Below, piece after piece: positions 34,617 through 47,081 of a stretch of 64,000 bases of DNA; the stretch's first letter is position 1, and every line of letters starts with the position of its first letter. The stretch lies in the NCBI GenBank assembly GCA_039621445.1, contig CP154957.1:27140541-27204540 (forward strand). Direction: 5' to 3'. A program made the position numbers and the translations under genes. Under the pieces are notes generated by a model. The model worked only from the letters and a program-made list of their open reading frames with translations. It was not told the DNA's origin and ran no database searches. Origin of the DNA: Euglena gracilis. Its lineage: Eukaryota > Euglenida > Euglenophyceae > Euglenales.

Positions 34617-36277
34617 GGAGCTGGAGATTCAGTCGCTGGGGTGGAGGGCGAGGGGGAAAGGGGGCACCAAGCAGCAGAATGCCATGGCAACGTCCATGAA
34701 CGTGTCAACAGCAAATGCGATGATGGTGCCACGGCCCTGGGGTCTGAGTTTGAGCTGTGTGGGAGGTTGGGCAGCGGAACACTGTGGAGCACAGTGGAAC
34801 ACAGTGGAACACAGTGGCCCATCAAAGCAAAAGGTTCGGCACCTCCAATTTTCTCTGTTTGTGGCCAAAGATCTCATGACCAACATTGCCCTCAGGCTGG
34901 ACGACCCTCTTTGTGGGCGGTTCTTTTCCGTGACACTGGAGAACGTGATGGGTGGCAGGCGGAAAACCGCCTGCCACCCAAAAACGGCGCATCATTTGGA
35001 GGAGCATGATTTGGTTCTATTCCAGTCAATGCCTGAAAGTAATTTTGCTTGGTCCACAGCTGGGAGACATGAGAGCAGAGGAAAGCTTTTAGACAGGCTT
35101 CATTTGACCAACTTTGGAGGGGGTGTCGGATTGCCCTGGGGTGCCTGGGCAGGCAGACACGACCCCAGGCGCGGGGGGGGGGGGGGCCTGGGCTGGTTGT
35201 GGGCAGAAATTCGCCCGAAAACAGGCCCTTTGGCGCCGAAGTGCGTGGGCTGAGTGTCCAGGCATTTTTATGTGCTCCACCCCGCCCCCTTGGGGGGTCG
35301 GATCTGTGTGCTTTGGAGTGCCTTGCCCAAGCAGGCACCCCCCTGAAGATGTGATGAATAAGCAAAATATGCACGTGGAAAATACCTACCCCCCCTGGAA
35401 ACTGTCTCCAGACAAGTCGGCGGGTCACACACACATGGCCCCTTAAAGACAGGTCAGCGGGTCCAGAGGGTGGAGGACAATTTCCAGGGTGGGTGCGGGT
35501 CAGAGGGAAAAAGTCAGCATTTTTGACCTCCTGATGACAAAAAAACCCGGAAAAGCATTTTTTTTTACATGATTTGATGCTTGTAATTTGCTTTAACTAT
35601 TAAGCCTTTTTTAGAAAAAAATTCGAAAATTTTGAAAATTCTTCTTAAAAGACAGGTCAGCGGGTGCAAGGGTACAAGACAGATTCCTATGAGTACAGGT
35701 CAGCGGGTGCAAGGGTATGAGACAGAGTCTTATGAGGACAGGTCAGCGGGTACGGGGGGGTCCAGTTTCCTGGGGAGGACAATTTCGCGGTGGGGGGGGG
35801 GGATGCAAATTTCTGGTGTTGGGCCATTTTTGATCATTTCCAGAATGTCCTCCTGTAAAGTCTGGCTGCTTTGTTCCTGCATGACATGTGGACATTTGTT
35901 CCTGGACGGCCAGAATGGATGTCACACATTTCCTGAATGACTCAGCTGTGCTTTTGAGTTTGGCCCAGTCTCCACTTGATGGCCACCCCGGGGATGATAA
36001 TTAAAGAGCACCTGCAACATGGTGTGGCTTTCACTTGCCGCAGCAACAAATGTCGGCTCTCCGTCTTGGAAAGGGCGCATTGGCTGGCAGCAGGAGGGAA
36101 TTGCAGAGTAGGAGTGGATGGTTAAAATGTCAAGCGGGAGGGCATCACCCCAAACATTGGGGATGCACACAATGCAGCTCCTCGGCAGCGCTGCACACAG
36201 CCGGAGCAGGCGAGGTGGCGTGGCACTGCGGCGTGGGCGGTGCCCGCCGTGGTGTCAGGGGCGGTGCCGGGCACGGG
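34617..36277. promoter_or_regulatory. Intergenic region between KLHDC4-like 3' end and kinase start
   Basis: 1.66 kb that must hold the 3' region of one gene and the promoter of the next, as both are on the minus strand. No TATA box or poly(A) signal can be assigned with confidence. It contains the GACAGGTCAGCGGGT repeats and a G run at 35168-35182. Confidence 0.35.
35640..35765. repeat. GACAGGTCAGCGGGT tandem repeat
   Basis: Units of about 50 bases: GACAGGTCAGCGGGTGCAAG, GGTACAAGACAGATTCCTAT. Three copies, with a single one at 35442. Confidence 0.8.
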
Positions 36278-36478
36278 TCACCCCTCGTCGCTGTCGTCCG
36301 CGCTGTCCTCGTCGCTGTCGCCGGAGGAGCCGCCGCCGCCGCCGGTGTCGCGACGGCCGGGGGCCGGCCCCTCGTTGGGTCGCCCGGCGGAGGAAGAGGA
36401 TGTGTCGGGGTGGGGAGCGCCGCCTTCCCGGGCGAATGTGCCACCAAAGCAGCCAGTGCAAGCCCAAATGGCAACTTC
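36278..36478 (-). CDS. KLHDC4-like last exon
   Basis: Codes APHPDTSSSSAGRP ... GGSSGDSDEDSADDSDEG and a TGA at 36280-36278. An acidic Ser/Asp tail also ends many KLHDC4 proteins. The acceptor is inferred and the join to exon 17 is not settled. Confidence 0.6.
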   Translation of the reverse strand, partial: EVAIWACTGCFGGTFAREGGAPHPDTSSSSAGRPNEGPAPGRRDTGGGGGSSGDSDEDSADDSDEG

Positions 36479-39400
36479 CTTGTTAAGGACTCACAAATGT
36501 CATTAACGAATGAGCAGATCCGAGGGGGACGGCAAACTTCACGGGCAGGCTTCCTTTTGAGACCCCCCCCCCACACACCAATCCAACAGTCTGGTTTGGA
36601 CCCTGTGGGTGAGGGGAACCGCAGCATGGACCCTCCAAAAACGTAAAAAAGCCCACTGCAAATGAACACAGAAAAAAGTACAAATAATTCTGGTTGCATG
36701 TGAATTCCTTCAGATCTCCTCAGGATGTGCACTTTTCTGCTGGACAGGACTTCAAAAAATTTTTGCTCCTCCGAGGAAAACTTTCATCATAGAAAAAAAC
36801 TGCTTGCATTTTTTTTGCTTTTTTTTCCCTGGGCGATTCTTGTTTCTGCTGGGAATTTTTTTGTGAAATTTTCTGCACTTTGGCCCCAATTTTTTTGGAC
36901 ACAAAATAATTATAATATTAAAAACGCGTTTTCCTTTTTTTTCTCACATACTCCTTGCCCTAACACCGGAAATATGGTGTTTTAAATCGTTTTGCGGACC
37001 AGGGTTCATGGGGAAAAAATCCTTTCTTTCCTTCTCTACCAAAAATAACACAAATTCTTGGTGGCTTGGAAAATCAGAAGGTTGAGAACTGCTTTTATGA
37101 TGCTTGGCTTGTTGGCTTGGCCTCCAAAGAGGGGTACAATCACACACCACACTGTCTAGACCCCCTTTTTGCTTGATGCTGCACCAACGTTTGAGCCATC
37201 CTGAACGCGTTATTCGCCAACACCCTTTTGTGTGGAGCTCTGTGAGGTGGCATTCAGTTTGGTTGCTGCCGCAACCAAAAATGAAACCAGCTGCAAACAG
37301 GCGCGAAAAAAGATTCCTTGCTTGGAAAATGTCTAGCCGCAGCCAGTCCAGGCTGGCCCAATCGCACCTGCGCATGTTTTTGAAATGAAGCCGGCCGCAG
37401 CCTTCGACCAGACATCTTTGCAGTTTCCACGAAGTGTGAGACTTGCAATTACAGCGCGTACTTGCACGATAAATTGGCCGCCCTTACAATGACCGTGGCT
37501 GACTGTGGCCCTGGGTTTTCAACCAAAGGATGTTCAGCAATGTGCGTGGTTGTATTGTGGCGGACCGCGGCCGGGCTTCAATACAGCCAGACCCGAAAAA
37601 GAAGACGAAAAAGAACTTCCTCAATGGCAGCCGCAGCTGGGCACCGCTGCAACCAAAACGGACGCAACATCACTCTCCGTTGGGAGGGCAAATGTCAGGG
37701 GTGCTCCCGTCAGGAGGCTGGCTGAGGGTGAGAGCCTGCAGCTGCCGCACCTTGCCCTCTGCGGCCTCCAGTCGCTCCAAGATGGGGGGCTGGCCGCCCG
37801 AGACAGAGTGCGAACTGACAAAAAACAAGAATTACCCATTTGGGCGATCTCGTCCAACTTTTGTCTTTCATTATCTTGCAAATTTCATTGGTTTCCAGGA
37901 AATGCCAATTTTGTCGGAGATTGACGGGAATACTGAGATTTGCCCATCTGATGGTGGCAGGGAAAGCAAAAAGACAGGCAAGAAGAAATGAGGAAAAAAG
38001 AACGACACATCCAAAAACTACAATCAAATGGTCACCTCTTGGCCGCACATGTGACGCGACGTGACATTGATTGACATTCCTTTATGACCTGGGTTGCTCC
38101 ATCTTCGATATAGCGAAACTCCTGGCCAGAAAGCATCCGACTTTCCCCCTTTTTGAACCCTGCCTTGGGTTCGATGACCAAAACCTGAACAACAAGGCAG
38201 AACCAACCAAAAAAAGACTCCTGTCTCTCCGTACTCTGTTCATCAACATTTGTTTGCATTTGCAACTTCGCAAAATGGAGCAAATTCATTTCATTGAGCA
38301 TTTCTCTTAATAAAGCATCTTGATAGAGGCAATTATCATTCCACTCTCTCCCACGCAACGAGCAAATCGTGACGCAAAATGATGCAAACACACTCACGCC
38401 CACCCACCCACCCACCCAATACATACCGGGTGGCCAGCGCTGGGCCGGACCTCCCCGTAGCGCCGCTTCGCCAGCACCAGCCCGTCCGCCACCACAAACT
38501 CCTCCTCCATGTCCTCTGGTGCCACCCCGTCCTCCAGCATCGCCTGCCGCGCCTCCTCCTCCCAGAACGCCTTGGACCTCCGGTGGAACTCCAACAGTGC
38601 TTCCCCGGGGCTGGGGGTGGGGGCTGGGCTGAGGGCTGGGGAGGGCCAGGGGGGGGGGGCATGTATTACCCAAAACGGGTACAGCGCATGCTAGAGAAAA
38701 AAAAACCAGCCTGGACCTCTGGAGCGTATGTGTTTTTGGTGGAAAAGCAATATGCCTTTTCACCTGAGCTGGCAGTTCATTCTTGAGAAAAAAGCTGTCC
38801 GAATTCCCGCAGGGAAACACTCAGAAAGTCGCAATGCTGAAATTCTTTTCTTCGCTACACCTGGCTTCAAAGGAAGAACAAGAGCTGTTTCCTTCGATGA
38901 CCGATCAAATTTTGTGCACCAGTACACTTCAGCGTGGTCACAATGTGACTGTTTTGCACGGAGACTCCCAGGCAGGCATGCGAGCACATGTGGGGAACGG
39001 GGGCGACGGGCAGCCCGGGGCGGGGGTGCCGTCCGCCGCCACGTCCGCCAGGTCCTGCAGCAGCCGGTCCACCATGGCCGCCGCCACTGCCAGCTCGTAC
39101 CGCTGCTCCGCCGCCCGCTCTTCCTCCGCTGCCGCGGCGCCCCGGCTCCGGGTCACGGCCGCCCTCAATGGCAGCGACAATGAAAAGCTTCAACACACGT
39201 GGCATGTGCGTTGAAGCGTGGTACCTCCTCCCCCAAGCCCAATGAACACTAAGGTGACAATCCAGACGGTCCGAACAGGGGGCGTTCATTGGGTATGGGG
39301 GAACACTTTCTGTGTGGATAAAGCATATGGTGACAATCTAGTTGGTCCGAACACCCCTTGTTCATTGGCAAAAGCATTCATTGGGCATGGGGGGTGGGAG

Positions 39401-40785
39401 GTACATGTCCCACTTCGACGGAACGTTGCCAGCAATGGCACCATCTGGCAAAGATAACAAATCTGTTAAAAAACACGTCTGCTTAGCTGCACGTAAAGTG
39501 TCTGTATGCAGTTGTGAAGACCAAGCCTTTCTTAAGAACCTCTGGGGGTGAAAATTTGGAAAATTATGAGAATCTAAAAAGACCCTGGGGGGCGACTGAG
39601 AAAGAAATCCTCCAGCATGCACGCCGATGTGAAATGAGGGTATTCTTTTTTAGCCTTTTTGCTAAATTTGTCCCCAAAGACGTCAAAAATGGGCATTTGG
39701 GCAAGCTTTTGGGGTCAAAAAAAATTCAGCGGCTGGGGCTTGTGGGTGTGTGCGTACAGGCCTTCAATTCGAAGGGCATGAAGCACAAAGCCAGAACTCA
39801 GTGCGGCCGTGTGCGACTTCTCATGTACTGTGGCCTCTGAATCCGCCCTCTCCTTCTCCCTGGCCCTCACCTTCCCTGATGTTTCCTTCCTCTTTGCCTC
39901 CTTCCCTTTTCCCTTACCCTCCTGGAGGTCCGCGGGGTCGGAGAGGGAGGGTGAGGGTGCACTGCGGTCGCCTTTCGGTGCGGGGGAGGGGCCGCTGCCG
40001 GCCTCACTGTCACTGACTGCAGGGATGGGCGGGGTGGGGGGCGAAATGAAGCCAATAGCCTTGCGTGACACACGGAGGTGGGAAAAGAATGATTTTGGTC
40101 ACTGTGCTTGGGAAACACTCAAACTGCCAAGGCGAACGCAATTGCAAACCTCCGAATCGGGGGGGGGGGGGCAGAATGACAATGGAATCCCAGGGGGGAC
40201 CTCTTTCGAAACAGCCGGGGAGCAGGTCCGGGGTGGAGGCCAACCTTCCACTTCCCTGGCAGGAAGGGGGACAACCCCGTTCGTCCTGAGGCCGGCCGAT
40301 CCCTGAGCGCCGCTCTCGGCGCCGTCCTCCTCCTCCTCCTCCTCCCCCTCCCAGTCCCCTTTCGTCTCGTCGAAGATCAACTTCCAGCCGTCCAGCTTGT
40401 TGAGGTGCAGCACCCGGACCCAGGGCCGGAGGGGACGGCAGGCGACCACCACCAGAGAGAGACAGCACGGCTGCAACGTAGTCCGGTGTGTCCATCCCGC
40501 AGGGCAAAGTTCAAGGCGGACCAGTGGCAATTGCACCGCTGAGAGTCCGAACAGCACCAACAGCTAAAGGACTTACCGCCCTTGTCAAAAAGGTGTTGGC
40601 AGGACGGCCCCCTTTCTTTGGGCCGGGTCTGGGGTTCTAGGTGGCGGGTGGTGAATGAACTGAGCAAAAATCCCAAAAACCAACTGGGCCGCAATTTTCC
40701 AGTCAAACGCCTGCCGAATTCCAAAACGTCAGAGAAACATATAAAATTGTACAACTATTGTTATCATCATCATCCCCATCATCAC

Positions 40786-40851
<66 letters not shown>

Positions 40852-43800
40852 TATCGGCATCATCATCATCACCATCATCATACATTTATTACCATTATTA
40901 TGAACACTGTATCTTTTTTTAGGGAGCTGGTTCTACCAGGCGGCATACAAACACCCTTCAGTCACAGTATGGGACCTGGATTTTCTTCTTGGGCTAGCAT
41001 ACACGTGGTGGGGGGAGGGTAGCAGGGTAGGGCGTCACCTCGGCCCGACCGGAAGCGCAAATAGATGAAGCAAAAAAAAACATACAATCAAGCAAGCAAG
41101 AACAAGAACAACAAGAAGCACATAATAATAAAATACAGCACGAACAGGTGGTTAGTGGCTGGTCCGAGTAAATGTAAAGCCATCCCCATGGCCAAGTGAT
41201 GGGGGGTATCATCATCGCCAGTCGCCAAAGGCCTGGGAGGGTGAACCAGGTGCCGGGGGGGGGGGGAGGGGGTCCTGGGAGGGTGGGGGTTTGTCTGTTT
41301 GTTGGGCTGCACGCGAACCCCAGACCATTTACTTGCACCCGTCCTGGAAAAAAATGACATATAATCATGACCACATATAACAATCTTTGCTCTAGCAAAG
41401 ATAACATGGTTTACTTGTTACTGTTGGTAATATTGTTATTGTCGTTGTTGATGCCATTACCTCAGCATCCCCTCTGGCATGACAGATGCCCTGCGCCTTG
41501 CTTCCGGCCTGCTCTCTGGCTCCCTCCGGCCCTGCCCACAAGTCGTTGTGTGTCACCTCCCGGCCAGGCCCCTCTGTGGCGCAGGGCAGCCCCCCACCCC
41601 CCTCCCCTCCCCCCCACCCCTTGGCCTCGGCACGGAGGGGCCCGGGCCTGGCTGCCCTCCTCACGAATGCCGCCGTACAGGTACAGCCGGTTGTCCGCCA
41701 CCGCGAGCAGCGCGTTGATGCGCCCTGCCGGCTGCCCCGCCGCCCGCCCCTCCCCGCCCGGGGCGGCCCCCGCCTCCCCCGCCTCGGCCTCGACCTCCTC
41801 CGCGGCGCTGTGCCGCGCCTTCGCCTTGAAGTGCACTGCGGGGAGGCCCCTGGCCGGGCCCCCACAGCCCCACTGTGCCCGGGCGGCACACCAGCCAGTC
41901 GGACCACCGGGCACACGCCCTTCGGTGGCGGGTGTACGCCGGCCGCGCGGGGTTTCTGAGCACTTTAATGAGAACCAATTGGGGGGGAGGGTTACGGAAG
42001 GAGGAGGCTCCGTAGGAGGAGGCTCTCGAGTAGCCTCGAGTGCGCTCGATGTCGCTCGAGGCTACTTGCTGAGCCTCCTCGAGCTTCGCTCGGCGTCGCT
42101 CAAGGCTACTCGAGAGCCTCCTCGAGTGTCGCTCGGCGTCGCTCGAGGCTACTCGAGAGCCTCCTCGAGTGTCGCTCGAGGCTACTTTTTTTGAGCCCCC
42201 CCCAGGGTTTGATATAAGGACTGGTGGGGGGGGTCCGGACCCCCCTCCTGCGGGCCAGGAGGGGGGGGGGCGGGGGGCGGACTCCCCCCCACCTAAACAG
42301 GTGCGCGGTCAGGGTGGCCGAAAATTTTTGACCCCCCAAAACGACCAAAAGTGCCATTTTGGGCACTTTTTGGGCAAAAATGTGCCAAAAATGCAAAAAA
42401 TTTTCGGCCAAAGCACCGGAGGAAAAAATTGACCCTTTTTGGGGGGGGGTCCCGGGAACCCCCCGAGGGTCGGTCCGGACCCCCCTGGCAGGTGGGGGGG
42501 TCCGGACCCCCCCCCTGCGGGCCAGGAGGGGGGGGGGGGTGGGGCGAGAAAACCCCCCACCTAAACCATGTACGCCTCCTCCTTATATCAAACCCTGGCC
42601 CCCCCTGAGGGGGGGGCTCAAAAAATCTCGAAAATAACAAAATACCTTGTGTTCCCAAATCGTTTTGGGAGGTAAATCCGTTTGTTGTTTCCAAATCGTT
42701 TTGGACGGCAGATCCCTTTTGTTGCTCAACTGCCCGAGGGCCCCAAAATAACAAAATCCCTTCTGTTCCCAGGTCGTTCTGGGCAAGCACCAAGCACCTC
42801 TGGTCAGCCATGCCCTTGGGCCCAGCATCGCCTAGCATCGCCTTTGAAGCCCTTAGAGGTGCAGATCCTGTACCTGCATCCACTCAGATACCTGCATCCG
42901 GAACATCCAAAACAGCATCCGCAACCACTTCATCCGCCTTTGTCCACTTTTTACCCACTTGTACAACTTTGGCCACTCTTGGCCACTTTTGGCCACTTTG
43001 CCCAAATTCACTCACCTTTGGCCGCAAGCTCCCCTGATTTATTTGGCCAATCCAGCATCTGCATCCATCGCACTAACCCGTATCTGCAGAATTGCATCTT
43101 GTCCAGCATCTGCATCTTGACTGGCATCTGCATCTTGTCCAGTGTCCGCATCTTGCTAAATATCAACATCTTGTCCAGTATTTGCATCTTGTGTGGTATC
43201 TGCACCTTGTCTAATATCAACATCTTGTCCAGTACCTGCATCCATTGCATCTTATCAGTATCTACAACCACTGCATCTTGTCCAGCGTGTGCATCTTGTG
43301 TAGTACCTGCATCCACTGCATCGTGTCCAATATCTTCCTCTTGTCTAGCATCTGCATCTTGTCCGGCATCTACATCTTGTCCGGCATCTACCTCTTGTCC
43401 AATATCTGCGTCCATTGCATCTTGACCGGTATCTGCATCTTGTCTAGTACCTGCAGCGACTGCAACTTGTCCAATATCTTCCTCTTGTCCAGCATCTGCA
43501 TCTTGTCCGGCATCTGCAACCAGTACATCTTGTCTAGCATCTGCAACCACTGCATCTTGTCCAGCGTCTGCATCTTGTCCGGCGTCCGCGCCTTGCCCAG
43601 CGTCTGCATCTTGTCCAGCATCTGCAACCAGTACATCTTGCCCAGCATCTGCAACCACTGCATCTTGTCCAGTATCTGCATCTTGTCTAGCATCTGCAAC
43701 CAGTACATCTTGCATCTTGTCCAATGTCTGCATCTTGCCTGATGTCCCAAAATAACAAAATCCCTTGTGTTCCCAAGTCGTTTTGGGGGGCAAATCCCCT

Positions 43801-46800
43801 TTTTTGCTCAATTGCTCGAGGGCCCCAAAATAACAAAACCCCTTGTGTTCCCAAATCGTTCTGGGGAGCAAATCCCTTGTGTTTCGTTTTGGGGGGCAGA
43901 TCCCTTGTGTTGCTCAATTGCTCGAGGGCCCCAAAATAACAAAATCCAATACAACTCCAAAACAATGTCCAGCACAACTTGCCACACAAATGGCAACGAA
44001 CATTAGAAATGGGCAGCAGGAGAAACACATCCGAGTCTCGTGATACATGCATGTATGTATCGTGGGAGGAGGCTCGACACGTAGCTCGAGGCTACTCGAT
44101 GAGCCTCCTCGAGTGTCGCTCGACGTCGCTCGAGGCTACTCAAGAGCCTCCTCAAGTGTCGCTCGGCATTGCTCGAGGCTACTCGAGAGCCTCCACGACT
44201 GTCACTCGACGTCGCCCGAGGTTACTCGAGAGCCTCCTCGAGTGACAATCGACGACACTCGAGGCAACTTTTTTTTGAGCCCCCCCGGTGGGGGGGGGCT
44301 TAAAAACGCTCGAGGAGGCTCAATCTCGAGCGCTCAATATTGAGCCTCCTCCTACGGTTACCCCCCCTGGGGGGGCTAATGTATCGGGGCGGTCAACAGA
44401 TGGGCCATCCTGATGGGCACATGTGGCAGGAAAGGGTTTGAATTGTGACTCCAAATGGTATTGATTCGTTGCCAATCAAATCAGCATGGCTCACACGCTT
44501 ACCCTGTAGATAGCGAGGCTCCATCCTGGACATCAATTTTATTTGCGCAGAGAGTTTGTGCCTGAAAATTCTCAGCAAAACAAAAAAAATTCTTCAAACG
44601 AGATCATCATTGACATTTGCCAACAAAACGAAAAACCGCCCTAGGGTCATAAATCAACTGCACTCAGGGTCATAAATCCTCCGAAGGGCTGGGGCCTCGC
44701 CGGAAACCAGCGGTAGGACTCCAGGTTGAGGGCGTGATGGGAGGCTGGCCAATAAATAGATGGGGGTCACTGAGTCTCTGGCAACAATTCCTGAAGGTGT
44801 GACAAACAGACACCCAAAATGCATGCATTGCCTGATCATCAATCAACCCCAAAAATTATCCGGAGGTAATTGGTTTTGATCAAAGCAAAATGAAAACAAA
44901 ATCCGACCGGATGTGCATACATGTTTTGCGAGAGTTGTGTGCATGTATGTGGATGTTGAAAGGTTGGTGTCAGACACTCATTTAATATGTATCACAACAT
45001 AAACATAAATTTTTTTTTGATGATACAAAATGACACAGAAAATTATTTTTTTGGTGATACACAGTTGATACACAAAAAATTGATGTGATACACAAATTTT
45101 TTTTACAGAACCAAAAAAATGACCTGTTGATGTCATGGCCACTCCGGGTGGACCATAGCAAAGGCCAGAGGCACCCGGGGGTGTGTGAATCATGGATGCA
45201 CTGAGTGACCCCGAGGGGTCACTTTTTTTGCCTGGCCCAAGCCCCCCCGAGGGGTTCAAACACCCACCCATTAATGGGGGGGGGGTGAGGCAACACGGAC
45301 CCTCAAAAAATGCGATGCAAAAAAAGCAAAAAAAAACACGCAAATAAACAAAAATAAACACAACAAAAACGCAAGTTATATGTCAAATCCTTCAGGGGGG
45401 ATGTACGCTTTGTGCTGGAGAGGACTTAAATTTCTGGCTCCACCGGGGAAATTTTCTTCATTTTGCATAAAAAATAAGCATTTTTTTGACAAAAAAATAC
45501 AGAAATGGCAAAAATTTATAAAAATTTTGGTTTTGGAAGGAAGTTGAGGCCAAAATGAGGATTTTTTTCGGGCTCAAACTTTTTTCAATCAGAAACCCAA
45601 AAATCACTGGGGAAAAAGACACAAGAAAAAACACAAATTTTGCCAAAAATTAAAAAAAACCGAATTTGTGTTTGCCCCCCCCCCCCGCCCCCCCCCCCCC
45701 CAAAACCCCCCCAAAAACCGGGGAAAACCGTTGAATTCTTTTCCCGCTCCCCTTTTGGCCGCCAAAATCTGAAAACAGAACATTAAAAAATTTTCAAATA
45801 CCTCCCCCCCCTCCTTGTCCAACGACCACTAATGTTCATCTCCGACCGGGGGGGCGGTCGCTAAATTGGCCAGGGGGGTGGTAGTAGTGAGACAAGGGGG
45901 GTGGACCCCAAATCGGAGGAAAATTTACCATAGATTGGGGTATATGGTCATTTTTGGGCTGTTTTTGGCCATTTATGCTATTTCTTGACTACGGTGGCCA
46001 CTTTTGGCCATTTTTGGACGTTTTTGGGGCACTTTTGGGAATTTTTAGGCATTTTTGACCGCTTTTTGCCATGTTTGGTCGCATTTGGCCACTTTTGGCA
46101 ACTGTTGGCCACACTTTGGCCCACTTTGCCCATTTTTGGCCACTTTAGGCTGCTTTTGGCTACTTTTGGCCATTTTTGCCTTATTTTTGCTATTTTTGGC
46201 AACTTTTTGGGCACTTTTGGCCATCCTTTGGCCGTTTTAGGCCATTTCGGGCTATTTTTGACTGTTTTTAGCCAACTTTTAGCAATTTTGGCCGAACCAA
46301 CATCATATACAAAAAGATCGTCTCTGACCGGGGGGGTGGTCGTTAGACAAGCCCGGTCGTTGGACAAGGGGGGGGGGGAGGTACCTAAAAAAAACCTTAC
46401 CATCCCTTGTCCAATGACCGTGTCCTCTGTCCTCCAGAGGGGATGGTCGTTGGACCTAGGGTTGTGGCCCCAAAAAAATAGGAGTCCTCCAACCGGGGGG
46501 GGGGGGGGGTCGTTAGACAAGGGGTCCAAAAAAAATCAGAGGGCACCCGGGAACCCCTTCCCAAAAACAGGTCAATTTTTTCCTTCCGGCGCTTCGCGCC
46601 AATTTTTTTGGGCATTTTTGACAGAAATTTTCCCCAAAGAGTGCCAAGAATGGCATTTTGGCCGATTTTCTTGGCCCCCATTTTAGGCACAAAAATTTTC
46701 GGGCTGTCGCTTCGTGTCAAGCCAAAAAATTGGCCAAACCTCTGAAAAGGTGTGGGTCGTTGGACATAGGGGGCGGGTAATAAACGTTCAAAAAATGCCT

Positions 46801-47026
46801 TAAAATTCAAAAATTTTCGCCTTAAAAATAACAATGCCTGCCCACCCCCCCCCTCCCCCCCCAGGCCACCAAAATAAAAAAAACCCCGACCCCAGCTCAC
46901 AACGGAGCCGGGTTTTTCAAATTTTCGAACAATTTTGGGGATGCACAAATGATACACAAATTTTTCGATGTGATACACATAATGCACAAAATTGATTTTG
47001 GTGACTTACACTAAATGCATGTCTGG

Positions 47027-47081
<55 letters not shown>

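Noticed and set aside
40582-41022. Poly-His / poly-Asp open stretches
   Set aside because: Explained by (CAT)n; lies in an intron.
43008-43871. 287-codon DADAGQD repeat protein
   Set aside because: The minisatellite period keeps frames open on both strands; no start context or splice context supports a gene, though it is kept as a repeat finding.
45985-46686. 233-codon open stretch HFWTFLGHFWEFLG
   Set aside because: Reading of the degenerate TTTTGGCCA array.
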